Source: Anas platyrhynchos
Taxonomy: Eukaryota > Chordata > Aves > Anseriformes > Anatidae
Length of the DNA: 64,000 bases
Assembly: GCF_047663525.1 (NCBI RefSeq)
Contig: NC_092588.1
Location: 106,287,001-106,351,000, forward strand
Direction: 5' to 3'
The notes under the pieces are model-generated. The model had not been told where the DNA came from. It worked only from the letters and a program-made list of their open reading frames with translations, and did no database searches. Each line of letters begins with the position of its first letter. Within the stretch, counting starts at the first letter, position 1. Both the position numbers and the translations under genes were made by a program. This document shows positions 48,031 through 58,685 of this stretch, in pieces.

Positions 48031-48241
48031 TTCTTCACAGAGAGGGTGGTTGCACACTGGAACAGGCTCCCCAGGGAAGTGGTCACTGCACCGAGCCTGT
48101 CTGAATTTAAGAAGAGATTGGACTGTGCACTTAGTCACGTGGTCTGAACTTTTGGGTAGACTTGTGCGGTGTCAAGAGTTGGACTTGATGTTCCTTAAGG
48201 GTCCCTTCCAACTCAGGATACTCTATGATTCTATGATTCTA

Positions 48242-48786
48242 TTTATTGCTGGGAATGATGCTAAATGGTGTGGAGTATCCCCTTGGTCCTCTGGGGTCGG
48301 TTGTCCTGGCTGGGTGCCCTCCCAGCCTCTTGTGCATACCCAACCTCCTCGCTGGCAGGGCGGTGTGAGAAACAGAAAAGGACTCGTCACTGTGCAAGCA
48401 CTGCTCAGCAACAGCTAAAACACCAGTGCCTTAGCAACACTGTTTTGGTCACAAATCTGCAACGCAGCACCATCTACTATGAAGAAAATTAACTCTACCC
48501 CCGCCCAAATCAGTATAAATAGCTTGCCATAAAAGCCACACCCCATTCCCCCCCCGAATCCCGCAGCATTTGAAGCAGTTACACAATCGCATTAAACAGA
48601 AGTTTGCAAGGTCTAAGACTGAGAGAAGCAGAATCAAAACATTTGTGCGTTTTTCCCCAAACTGGCATGCGACCCCAATTTATTCAGCCAAGCACAAACT
48701 AACATTCATTAGCTTCACGAGCACCACACAACTCGCAACAAAGCGGCATACTCACCCGAAGAAGTACTGACAGCAAAAAGACTTAC
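48242..48786. mobile_element. Probable avian LTR fragment and flank
   Basis: GGAGTATCCCCTTGGTC, CTCCCAGCCTCTTGTGCAT and GAAGAAAATTAACTCTACC are words I associate with a common avian ERV LTR family. They fill about 48265-48500 right after the CR1 end. Family assignment is from memory. The rest (to 48786) looks like intron below the donor of the minus-strand exon at 48787. Confidence 0.45.
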
Positions 48787-49755
48787 CTGGCCCGCCGCCG
48801 TGATTGCCATGTCTCCCGCCGCCATTGAATTTGTCATGCTCGTCGTAGTCGTCGCCACTGAATTTGTCTTGCTCTTTGCCAGTGTTAGATAAGGTATGCC
48901 CGTGGCCACTGCTGTGTATGTCGCGCCCACCGACACCGCTGGATATGTCACGCTCCCCCCTGCCACTGAGTATGTCATTTGTTCTACCTCCTCTTCCTCC
49001 GCCTCCTCTTCCTCCTCTAGATATGTCATGTTCGCCTCCGCTGCTGATGGATTGCCCGCCCCCGGCGCTGCAGCTGGATTTCCCACCCCCGGCGCTACTG
49101 CCAGGTTTCCCTCGCCTGCTGCTGCATTTCCTGCGCCCACTGCTGCTGCTGCTGCTGGATTGGCTGCGCCCACTGCTGCTGCTGCTGCATTTCCTGCGCC
49201 CACTGCTGCTGCTGCTGCTGGCCTGGCTGCGCCCACTGCTGCTGCTGCTGCTGGATTGGCTGCGCCCACCACTACTGCTGCTGCTGCATTTCCTGCGCCC
49301 ACCGCTGCTGCTGGACTGGCTGCGCCCACTGCTGCTGCTGCTGCTGCTGCTGGACTGGCTGCGCCCACCGCTGCTGGATTTCCTGCAACCGCATCTGCTT
49401 TGCGACTTCCCATATCTCCCGCTGCTTCTCCATGGCCCGTGCCCGTCGCTTCCACTCTTCTTGAAATTCCTGTTTTCGCCGCTCGATTATCCAGGCCAGC
49501 TCCTTCTGCAGGGCTTCCCATGCCTTTTGCTTCTGCTGGATTCGCTCTTCCCGTCGCTGCTGCCGGCGTTGCCATGCCCAGCGCTGCAGCAGGCATTGCA
49601 ATGCCCGTTGCTGCCTCTGGAGAGGCAACGCCCTTTGCTGCTGCTGGAATTGCCATGCCCGTCGCAGCTGCTGGAGTTGCCATGCTCGTTGCAGCTGTTG
49701 AAACAGTGCTTGGTGACGCCCAGACAGCACTACTACCAACAAAACTAAAATTGAA
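48787..49755 (-). CDS. Alanine-rich 27-bp-repeat exon, possibly nucleoporin-derived
   Basis: Minus strand: CTGCCTCAG acceptor, 969 bp (323 codons) without a stop, then CAG|GTAAGT; phase 0 at both ends. It starts FNFSFVGSSAVWASPSTVST, reminiscent of the FG-type C-terminal part of NUP153. About ten nine-residue repeats follow (GMAIPAAAK, GVASPEAAT, GIAMPAAAL, GMATPAAAT, ...), then GAANPAAAAA-type repeats, an acidic patch, and a Thr/Val/Ser-rich tail. The other two minus-strand frames are also largely open (one Gln/Trp/Ala-rich with coiled-coil look, one Ser/Gly/Arg-rich), as are plus-strand frames, because the repeats lack stops. I chose the frame that fits both splice sites. On the minus strand it lies downstream of the FG exon. 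Function unknown. Confidence 0.6.
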
Positions 49756-49791
49756 CTGAGGCAGCGACGCAGTACCGATGGGTAGGGGGAT

Positions 49792-50724
49792 GAAAGCTGG
49801 TCTTCACATTTGTAGCATGCATGCTGAATGACAAATTATAAGCCAGAAGCCTACATAGTTCTCTCCATCAAGGCAGATTCAGCTTTAGTGTTCTGCAACA
49901 GCCTACTAAATGCCTAAGAAAACAAGTCTAGCTTCTTTATTAGTTTACTTACAGGAAATGTAGATAGCACTTCTGCCTCCGTAGACTTCACAGTTAGCAG
50001 TCCTGCATTTGCATTTTCATCTCTAACACTACTTGTTGGCTGTATCTGTATTTTCAAAAGAATTCAAGGCTTACATTTAAGAGCAACAACTACCTGAATT
50101 CACTACCCAACACAAGTCCTGCAGTGACGTTGAAAAGCTTGATGTTTCAGTTATTTTGCAGAGAGAAGTAGTAATAAAACAAAGTCAAGTTTCCTAGTGG
50201 GTATAGGACAATATCTTCACAACCAAATTCCAGAAACCCAGAGGAAAAGCTGGAGATGCTACTTAGGTCTAAATGCATGGAAAAGCAAACCAGGAAGCTG
50301 AAGAACGGTAAACTCAGCCCAGTGACACTCCAAGAACTTCAGCAAACACCTCAACGTATTACATCAGCTACCTACTTCAAACCATACAAAAATATTTCAA
50401 TTGCTCTGGAACAGATTGATGTTTATTTTATTGCAATAATATGCCAATTATTGCACCCTAGGCTCATTCTATGCGAGGCTTATACGACCACATTACCTCT
50501 AATTTAATAACTTCAATAAAGTTGTGGTTTAACCATTGTAGGCAACTAAGCACCACACAGCCACTCGCTCACTCCCTTCAAGTGGAACAGGGAAAAGAAC
50601 TGGAAACAAAGAAGTGAAGTTGTTAAATTTGAGGTACCATTAATGACTCTTCACAGTAATGGCTACCTGGAAAGACGAATGCCATAACCCTGTACGTACC
50701 CCCAGCTCCTTCCCCTTCTTTCAA
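49792..50724 (-). repeat. NUP153 block T, copy 2
   Basis: Matches 42857-43763 with few substitutions and starts slightly earlier, at GAAAGCTGGTCTTCAC, which also occurs at 58163 and 61133. Contains the second copy of the SSPIVKS exon, altered by an inversion. Continues without the CR1 insertion that interrupts copy 1. Confidence 0.9.
49953..50045 (-). pseudogene. NUP153: NUP153 SSPIVKS exon with internal micro-inversion
   Basis: Same splice sites as 42995-43087 but with 35 bp (49993-50027) in reverse orientation relative to copy 1. This removes the AFAFSSPIV coding sequence from the exon and replaces it with its antisense. Length is unchanged, so phase is kept. Confidence 0.85.
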
Positions 50725-51052
50725 CAACTGTACAGCAAGAACACTGAAAGTTAACTCAAAACCTGTGCAGAACAAAGAGGCACAGATCAGATTTTTCTTT
50801 TCCTTTCCTATACTTTGGTCATCAGAGCTCTAGAGAAGCTCCTTTCTAACTACCCTCACACCTCTTCAATTAAGAGTACACTCTCAAGACAAATGAGAAA
50901 GCGTTCCTCTTGCAAAATTAGGCAGGAAGGTTGCCAAAGTTTCTAAAGTCACTACAGCAGTGACTTTTTTTTTTTTTTTTCCTAGTATAGTTTCAGAGTT
51001 CTTCTCTGATGGACATAAGCAGACAAGCGAAGACAAAAGATATTCTGTTTAC
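50725..51052 (-). other. NUP153 intron below the FG exon
   Basis: Non-coding; includes a T-run at about 50968-50981. Follows the GTAAAC donor of the FG exon on the minus strand. Confidence 0.6.
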
Positions 51053-51875
51053 CTGAAGTACTGGTTTGGACCCCAAATGAAAAAGCTGGCTTTGCTTGCT
51101 CAGGTTCCTTCTCTGATGGTTTAACGAAACTGAAGTTGAATATGGGTTTTGCTGTGCTCTCTTCTTTTGTATGCTCGGACTTCCCAACTGAAAAGATAGG
51201 CTGTGCCTTTGACTCTTCAGCGTCAGCTTTCTTTCCAAACGCTAATGGAGCAGCAGAAGTGACAGAATCCTGCTTCTCTTCTGTCCTTCCCAAAATAAAC
51301 TGTGAGGCAGCTGCAGACTCTGCACTGCCAAAGGAGAAGCCTCCTTTTGTTGAAGGAGCTTCGTCCTTCTTCTCATCTGGCTTCTTAAATGCAAAAGAAG
51401 CTGATACAACCTCCTGGTCTCCAGCAGTTCCAAAAGTGAAGCCACTGACTCCAGTTTTATTCTCGTTGGCAGCCATGGCAGTAGCAGAACTTGTACCAAA
51501 AGCAAAACCTCCCAATACTGGTTCCTCTTTCTTTTCCTGCTGTCCCAGGCTCGCGGCCCCAAACCGAAATGTTGAAGGAGCCTGACTACTTGTAGATGGA
51601 AGGCCAAAGGTAAAACTGTTTCTTTTTCCTTCTTTTTTACTCTCTTCTGATTTAGATAGCGAGGATGAAACTCCACATTTGAAGTCCCCTGGTGTACTAG
51701 GACACTTAAATCCCCCAACCACATTGTTGGAGGATGCAGATTCAGAGGCAATGCCAAACTTGAAGCCCCCTTGTTCTCCAAATTTGAAACTTCCCGTGCT
51801 ATCTAACATATGAGAAGACTCAGAGGATGATGACGACTGAACACCAAATGTAAATGATGGTAAGGCAGCATTTCG
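51053..51875 (-). CDS. NUP153: NUP153 FG-repeat exon (5' end lost)
   Basis: About 274 codons on the minus strand with the FG and FxFG motifs of the NUP153 C-terminal domain: SFTFGVQSSSSSESS, GSFKFGEQGGFKFGI, NSFTFGLPSTSS, GGFAFGTSSAT, KGGFSFGSAESAA, ILGRTEEKQ, LAFGKKADAEESK, PAFSFGVQTSTS. The donor is TCA G|GTAAAC (phase 1). FG repeats bind transport receptors in the nuclear basket. A motif usually FKFG reads FKCP/FKCG in two places. The acceptor side is missing: at about 51875-51881 the exon runs into a CR1 copy through a GCAGTT match, so it could not be spliced normally. Confidence 0.9.
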
Positions 51876-51972
51876 CAGTTCGCGCGGGCAGGGCGAGCGG
51901 GGGGCCCATCGTCGCTCTGTTGCAGCTGCCTCTCCCTTCGGTGCTTGTAACCTGCTTGCGGAGAACCTGACC

Positions 51973-53098
51973 ATGGTATCAACCAGGCAGAAAACCGTGG
52001 CCTCCGCATCTCGTGCGGCATCTCCAGCCACGGTCACCAGTGTGGCTACTCAGACGGAGGGCTCGGGGAAACACGCAGCCGTCCAGGTCCTGGGCTGCAG
52101 AGTGTGCCCCAGCCTTCTGTCGGCCTCCGACAGCAGTGGTGGGTATGCCTGTGGGAGGTGTGCCCAGGTTGAAGAACTGCTCAGCCAGGTAGCGGTGCTC
52201 CGGGAGGAGGTGAACAGGCTCAGGAGCATCAGGGAATCAGAGATGGAAATTGACTGGTGGAGGTGCACTCTACCCTCTCTGAGGCAGGCTCACGAGCCTG
52301 CCACAGCACAGGCGTCTCCTGTTATGCAGAAGACGGAGGTTCCCTCCTCCTGCCAGGCAGCGGGAGGAGACCTAGATCAAGGGGGGGAATGGAGGCAGGT
52401 GCCTATTCGGGGTGGTAGGCGAGCCCTCTCTCTGCCCACCTCACCTTCTCATCTACCCTTAAATAATCGATACGAAGGACTAGAACAAGACAATCTGAAT
52501 GACAAAGTAGATAAAAACCCGTCCCAGTTGGAGGGGGCGCCTAAGACAAGGCGACCTACACATCGCATTGCCACATCATCCTTCAAAAAAAGAAAGAAGG
52601 GCTATTGTTATGGGGGGCTCCCTTCTGAAAGGGACAGAGGGACCGATATGCCGACCGGACCCAACCCGCAGAGAAGTCTGTTGCCTCCCTGGGGCTCGGG
52701 TGAGAGACTTTGCCAAGAAAGTCAAGCGCCTGGTACGGCCCACTGACTACTACCCGCTACTGGTCTTTCAGGCTGGTAGCGATGAAGTAGCAATGAGAAG
52801 TCCGAAGGCGATCAAAAGAGACTTTAGGGATTTGGGGCGACTACTTAGAGGATCAGGGGCGCAGGTTGTGTTTGCCTCTGTCCTTCCGATAGGGGGGATC
52901 GAAGCTGAAAGGCGTGCTGTTCACATAAACTCGTGGCTTCGAGACTGGTGTGACCGGCAGAACTTTGGGTTCTTTGATCACGGGAAGGTCTATGCTACAT
53001 TGGGCCTGATGGCACCGGATGGGATGCGCCTCTCTCAGAGAGGGGTAAGGATCTTTGGTCAGGAGTTGGCAGGGCTGATAGATAGGGCTTTAAACTAG
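51973..53098 (+). pseudogene. CR1 ORF1, copy B (frameshifted)
   Basis: Same protein as 44133-45257 until an extra A in an A-run at about 52584, which splits it into 51973-52746 and 52568-53098. It keeps the same GGS and GMR changes in the esterase blocks. Confidence 0.9.
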
Positions 53099-53218
53099 AG
53101 TCGAAGGGGGAAGGGGCTAAAACCAGGCACGCCGGTGAAGACCTAAGGGATGGTACGCTAGAATCAGAGGGGCTGTGTGCCAGTGAGGTCCTTCGGTCAG
53201 ATCCACAAGGTGCTGAGT

Positions 53219-55837
53219 GTAAGGAGACGCACCTGAAATGCTTCTACACGAACGCACGCAGTATGAGGAATAAAATGGATGAGCTAGAAGTACTGGCCCA
53301 GTCCCGCAGTACGACATCATCGGCATAAGCGAAACCTGGTGGGATGAGTCCTGTGACTGGGGTGTTGCGATAGATGGTTACAGGCTCTTCAGGAGGGACA
53401 GGCAGGGTAGGCGAGGTGGTGGGGTGGCGATGTATGTGAAGCAGGGGCTGGACTGTGTGGAACTCCAGGTCGGCGATGGCAAAGTTGAGAGCCTCTGGGT
53501 AAGGATCAAGGGACGAACGAATAAAGGGGATGTCGTTGTGGGAGTCTATTACAGACCGCCTGGCCAGGACGATAGCGCCGATAAATTATTCTTTACAGAA
53601 CTAAGAGAGGCCTCGAGATTAACTCCCCTTGTCCTTATGGGGGACTTCAACTTGCCAGACGTTAACTGGGAGTGCCACACGGCTGACACGAGCAAGTCCA
53701 GGAGGTTCATGAAGCACCTAGATGATAACTTCTCGGTGCAGGTGCTAACGGAGCCAACTAGGAAAGGTGCCCTCCTAGACCTGTTGCTAGAAAACAGAGA
53801 GGGTCTGGTGGGAGATGTGGTGATTGGTGGCCGCCTCGGTCATAGCGACCATGAAGTGGTTGAGTTCAAACTTTACGGTGACAGAAGGAAAAGTGCCACC
53901 AAAACCTCATCCCTAGATATGGGGAAAGCGGACTTCAGGCTGCTCAGGGAACTAGTCAGCAAGGTCCCCTGGGAAGCTGCTCTTGAAGGCCTCGATGTCC
54001 ACCAGTGCTGGTCATTCTTTAAGCGATGCCTCCTAGAAGCACAAGATCAGACAATTCCTAAATATCGCAAGTCAGGCAGGCGGGGCAGGAGGCCGGCGTG
54101 GCTGACCAGGAACATTCTAATGGAGATAAGGCGGAAACAGAGAGTGTTTCGCTACTGGAAGGAGGGCCAGGTGTCATGGAAAGAATACAGGGATGCTGTT
54201 CGTGTTTGTAGGGAGAAAATTCGTGTGGCCAAAGCACACCTAGAGTTGAAGCTGGCTGTGGCTGTGAGAGAAAATAAAAAGGGTTTTTTTAGATATGTGA
54301 ATGGAAAAAGGAGAGCTAAAGAATACATAGGGCCGCTCCTTGATACGGAAGGTCTCCTCACAGACAATGACACAGGCAAAGCAGAGACACTTAACGCCTT
54401 CTTTGCCTCTGTCTTCAATGCCGATGATGGGCTTCGGGACCCAGGGTGCCCTGAGCTGGAGGACCGGGACAGTGGGGATGACAAACTCCCAACCGACCCT
54501 GAACGTGTGCGGGATTTGCTACTCCACCTGGATCCCTACAAGTCCATGGGTCCGGATGGGATTCATCCCCGGGTGCTGAAAGAGCTGGCGGATGTCATCG
54601 CGGAACCTCTCTCAATTATTTTTCAACGATCCTGGGAATTTGGAGAGGTCCCGGTAGACTGGAAGCTGGCAAATGTTGTGCCGATTTTCAGGAAGGGTCA
54701 GAAAGAAGACCCTAGCAATTACAGGCCTGTCAGTCTCAACAGTGCCTGGTAAAATCATGGAGAAGATGGTTCTCAAACTTATTGAGGCGCACCTGGGGGA
54801 CAAAGCAGTCATTGGTCCCAGCCAGCATGGGTTTGTGAAGGGTAGGTCCTGCCTAACTAATCTGATTTCCTTTTATGATAAGATCACCCGTATGGTGGAC
54901 CAAGGGAAACCAGCTGATGTGATTTTTTTGGACTTCAGCAAGGCTTTTGACACGGTTTCCCATAGGATCCTACTGGACAAAATGTCCACCATACAGCTAA
55001 ATAAAAACATCATACGATGGGTGAGCAATTGGCTAACCGGCAGGGCCCAAAGGGTTATGGTGAATGGGTCTGCGTCAGGCTGGCGGGCGGTCACCTGTGG
55101 GGTCCCTCAAGGCTCCATTTTAGGGCCGGTACTTTTCAATATTTTTATAAACGATCTGGATGTAGGAATAGAAGGTATTTTGAGCAAGTTTGCTGATGAC
55201 ACCAAACTTGGAGGAGTTGTGGACTCGAATGAGGGTGGAAAGGCCTTGCAGAGAGATCTGGATAGGTTGGAGAGCTGGGCGATCACCAACCGCATGAAGT
55301 TCAATAAGAGCAAGTGCCGGGTCCTGCACGTGGGACGGGGAAACCCTGGCTGCACGTACAGACTGGGCGATGAGATGCTGGAGAGCAGCCTAGAAGAGAG
55401 GGATCTGGGGGTCGTGGTAGACAGCAAGTTGAATATGAGCCAGCAGTGTGCCCTGGCAGCCAGGAGGGCAAACCGTGTCCTGGGGTGCATCAAGCATGGC
55501 ATCGCTAGTAGGTCAAGGGAGGTGATTGTCCCGCTCTACTCTGCGCTGGTGCGGCCTCACTTCGAGTACTGTGTGCAGTTCTGGGCACCACAGTATAAAA
55601 AGGACATGAAACTGTTGGAGAGTGTCCAGAGGAGGGCTACGAAGATGGTGAAAGGCCTGGAGGGGAAGACGTACGAGGAACGGCTGAGGGCACTGGGCCT
55701 GTTCAGCCTGGAGAAGAGGAGGCTGAGGGGAGACCTCGTCACAGTCTACAACTTCCTCATAAGGGGGTGTCGAGAGGCAGGAGACCTTTTCTCCATTAAC
55801 ACCAGTGACAGGACCCGCGGGAACGGGGTTAAGCTAA
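53219..55837 (+). pseudogene. CR1 ORF2, copy B (frameshifted, 3' truncated)
   Basis: Endonuclease and the first part of the reverse transcriptase are open from 53424 to 54752; the codon that is TGA in copy A is TGG here. The RPVSL frameshift (54743-54752) and the early AQSR frameshift (near 53306) are shared with copy A. The RT part from about 54750 keeps FADDTKL and continues to NGVKL, where it is cut by the NUP153 join at 55837. Confidence 0.9.
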
Positions 55838-56327
55838 GTCGTGTCAGTGCTGCTCGAGGAGGATGTCACTGTCACTGAGCTGTCTGTCACCACTGGTAAT
55901 GTCAGAGCAGGCATTACTCCCGTTCCAGGTTTTGGCGTCTCACATGCTATACATTTTGTCGCTTCCGGTTTGTTTTGGACAAGACAGGTATCACAATCCC
56001 ACGTTCCAGCTACTGTTTTGAATTTGTCTCCAAAGCCCAGCATCTCTGCTGGGGGCGCTGTTGGCTTTGAGGTGTCACATTGGCTTGAACTTATTGTCTG
56101 TTTCGTAGTCTCGACTGTCGATGCTTTAGTCGCTTGACAAGTTACACATTTGTTGTCTATGTCTTTGTTTTGCAGAAAAGGGTCACATGTATCAGATTGC
56201 CAGTATGATGCTTGTTTAGAAGTCTCTTTACCTGCAGAAAAAGTTGTTATTGCAGGCCTAGTATAAATCACTGTGCTTGTTGTAGGTTGTGCAGATGTAG
56301 AAGAGTGTGTTTTCAAAAATCCAAAGT
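55838..56327 (-). pseudogene. NUP153: NUP153 zinc-finger exon, 5' part (copy 2)
   Basis: Begins at the CTCCCTAG acceptor (above 56327) and covers finger 1 (altered) and finger 2. Cut at 55838 by CR1 copy B just before finger 3. Confidence 0.88.
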
Positions 56328-57562
56328 CTAGGGAGCAAGAAAAAATAAGTCAGACTGTTAGCGCAGCACCTCACTACATGCAACTAAGTGACTTTACTAG
56401 GGGACAAACATTTCAACTCAGGTGCCAATGGTTATAACCAGACATTCAGACCCAGCGCAACAGGAAGGCCCCAGAAATCTTATCTAAACGGATGAAATTT
56501 CATATGCTGCACTGGCTCACAACAGAACATTTATTTAAAGCTTCATTTAACTCTTTGTTTCCGAGGAAGTTTCAAATCAAAATTTGCACTGCTTGAGACA
56601 AGTACGAACAAACAGCTGACAGGTTTGACAGCCCAACGAGGAATGGAAATAATACAATTTCATTAAGATGCGATGCCCAATCGAATCAAATTTCTAGAGC
56701 TCCTCCTTCCGTAACAGATGACTCAAATTTACTTTAGTAAATGTACGGAAGTTTGTACTTGAAGCAGCAATCCATGCAGTATTTTCCCACAGATGCTGAA
56801 TATTAATTAAATAATAAAAACTCGAGACAATTGAACAACTGTCTAATTTTCTACAATATTTGTTCAAAATGCATCGCACACAGGACAACTCCTGATTCAA
56901 AGGTGGCAATTTTAACAGAAAAGACAAGCTACTAATACAGAAACACTAAAGGAAACGCATCTTGAATAGCAGCTCAAGTTGCTCGTAAATGTACATTGAA
57001 CGTAGTTGTTTTGTGGTTTTTTGTTTGCTTTTTTTTTTTTTTTTGCTGTTTTGTTTTTAAATCAGAAGTGAAGTTTTTGAACAATGTGGATTTAGATTCT
57101 GCTTCTTTTAAACTGATAAAGTGAATGTCACAGATTTGCAGCTTTTGCAATATCTTTAGAACCGAAACTCTTTACTATTCTTTCTGCACCTGGGCTGAAG
57201 GTGGGACAGGAGCGTCGAGTTTTACAAACATTTCCTTTTCAATTCCACAAATTGTATTTACTTAAAATGAAACATTGATCATCTAGCTAGTTCTCTTAGT
57301 ACCTCAGTTACAGTTACATCCTAACACATAAAGGAGATGCAACCCATCTGGTTTTCAACTTGCAGTTTTACTTCCAGCAACAAAGACAACTTCACTTAGA
57401 ATAGAAGGGGCAGATGCACCCTAACAAACGCAGCGCTTAATGTAATGCTCTCCTATGTTCATATTTATAGAAAATACTCTCTTAACCATAAGTTTGTTGG
57501 TTGTTTGTTTGTTTGAAATCAAAAATGCTAGCGTATTTTTTAAAAGGAGTTCATTATCTCAC

Positions 57563-57700
57563 CAGGGTTTTTTAGAACGTCTAAGACGCTTCCTTCCTTT
57601 AATCCTCGTCCATATTTAAAGGGAACTCTGAAGGGAACAGCAACAAAACCTTCCTTCTCCTCTTGCTCATTGTTGGTGGATGCGGATGAGCTAGTTTCTT
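57563..57700 (-). CDS. NUP153: NUP153 KEGSV exon, unit 1
   Basis: Minus strand, TTTGTTTCAG acceptor to CCCTG|GTGAGA donor, 138 bp. Encodes NNEQEEKEGFVAVPF and GLKEGSVLDVLKNP, matching the conserved LKEGSVLDILKSP segment just upstream of the NUP153 zinc fingers. Starts with two bases and ends with one base of split codons; both fit its neighbours. Confidence 0.9.
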
Positions 57701-58005
57701 CTGAAACAAAAGAAAACAAACAGCTGTCACAATGCGATCTACCTAGAGCACATTATACTCACTTGCGTTAGAAACAAGAATTTCCAACTTTCATGCTTCT
57801 CACGGAAGAACCTTCACCAATTCTACTTATTTTATAATGGCTTATAATTACAAGCAATAAAAACAGATCTGTCACTGGAAAAATACTGCGGAAGTCCAAC
57901 ACTGCCCGGAATTGCTAGCATGCACAGACAGGACAGGTTTAAGATTTAATAAAGAAGAAAAGAAAAATCAGCACTTCAGATGTGAAGTGCTAAGATTTCA
58001 GTTAC

Positions 58006-58093
58006 CTAGGGTAAGAAAGGACGTCACGGGCGTATCACCAGATCCAGAAAGCTCTGATGATTTTACAACGGGAACACTAAATGTAAACCCAAT
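58006..58093 (-). CDS. NUP153: NUP153 IGFTF exon, unit 1
   Basis: 88 bp between CATAGCAG and CTAG|GTAACT on the minus strand. IGFTFSVPVVKSSELSGSGD matches the GFTFSVPV...ELSGS part of NUP153. Enters in phase 0 and leaves in phase 1, fitting the KEGSV exon. Confidence 0.9.
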
Positions 58094-58324
58094 CTGCTAT
58101 GAACAAGAGAGGTTTTTCAGAGCCACAGGAACGTCAATCAAATGCATACACAAAACCAAATCTGAAAGCTGGTCTTCACATTTGTAGCATGCATGCTGAA
58201 TGACAAATTATAAGCCAGAAGCCTACATAGTTCTCTCCATCAAGGCAGATTCAGCTTTAGTGTTCTGCAACAGCCTACTAAATGCCTAAGAAAACAAGTC
58301 TAGCTTCTTTATTAGTTTACTTAC

Positions 58325-58411
58325 AGGAAATGTAGATAGCACTTCTGCCTCCGTAGACTTCACAATTGGAGATGAAAGTCGTTTTTGAATTAAGTCACCC
58401 AGTCCAGCCAT
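58325..58411 (-). CDS. Chimeric first exon with new ATG, unit 1
   Basis: Minus strand: an ATG at 58411-58409 in a strong context (AAGATGG) opens MAGLGDLIQKRL and continues in frame into SSPIVKSTEAEVLSTFP, then the normal donor CCT|GTAAGT. 29 codons, phase 0, so it joins the IGFTF exon in frame. The first 12 codons are not NUP153; they replace the IQPTSNASSPAFAF part present at 43087. Upstream is an octamer-type ATGCAAAT word (about 58450, minus). The donor sequence's source gene is not recognised. Confidence 0.6.
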
Positions 58412-58685
58412 CTTCCCTCACCAGCTGCAAAGCAGGGCATATTTGCATTGATCCAGCTCCATACTAATAGGTTTCACAACCGCTTCAATTTATGCGACAG
58501 GCTGGAACCTGGGCTGAGACCTCTGAAGTGCCTGTAAACCAATCCTGCAGGCAGCCTCTAATCCATCAACTGGATCTGGGAATCACGTTGCTTAAAATGT
58601 TCCATAAATGCAACGTACTTTTCTTCTGTACAAGATTCACAGAGGCTAAGATGGAAACAACAGGAAAAAATAAAAAGGACCATAC

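Larger units (their letters stand above)
43764..48241 (+). mobile_element. Full-length CR1 LINE (copy A)
   Basis: About 4.5 kb: GC-rich 5' region, ORF1, ORF2 and the 3' terminal repeat ATTCTATGATTCTAT at 48226-48241. Inserted in block T, which continues at the equivalent position in copy 2 (50725). ORF1 is open; ORF2 has frameshifts and a stop, so this copy could not move itself. Confidence 0.93.
51876..55837 (+). mobile_element. CR1 LINE copy B, cut at both ends
   Basis: Matches copy A from about 44034 to 47993 with few differences. It lacks both the CR1 5' end and, unusually, the 3' end with its terminal repeat. Both edges are joins to NUP153 exons. It therefore arrived as part of a rearrangement, not by retrotransposition. 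Confidence 0.93.

Noticed and set aside
45276-48411. Minus-strand frames over CR1 (for example 47266-47661 and 46311-46643)
   Set aside because: Antisense shadows of the CR1 ORF2 reading frame, repeated in both CR1 copies.
48864-49759. Plus-strand frames of 294 and 287 codons opposite the alanine-rich exon
   Set aside because: Leu/Pro-rich or Ala/Pro-rich shadows of the 27-bp repeats; no plus-strand splice sites. The minus strand has matching acceptor, donor and phase.
50982-52037. 351-codon minus-strand frame joining CR1 antisense to the NUP153 FG exon
   Set aside because: The first third is antisense of CR1 ORF1 and the join is a rearrangement breakpoint. The end reads through the exon's donor. 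The FG exon is annotated alone.
57912-58187. 91-codon plus-strand frame repeated at 60882
   Set aside because: Antisense to the IGFTF exon and its introns; its repetition reflects the 2,970-bp duplication.
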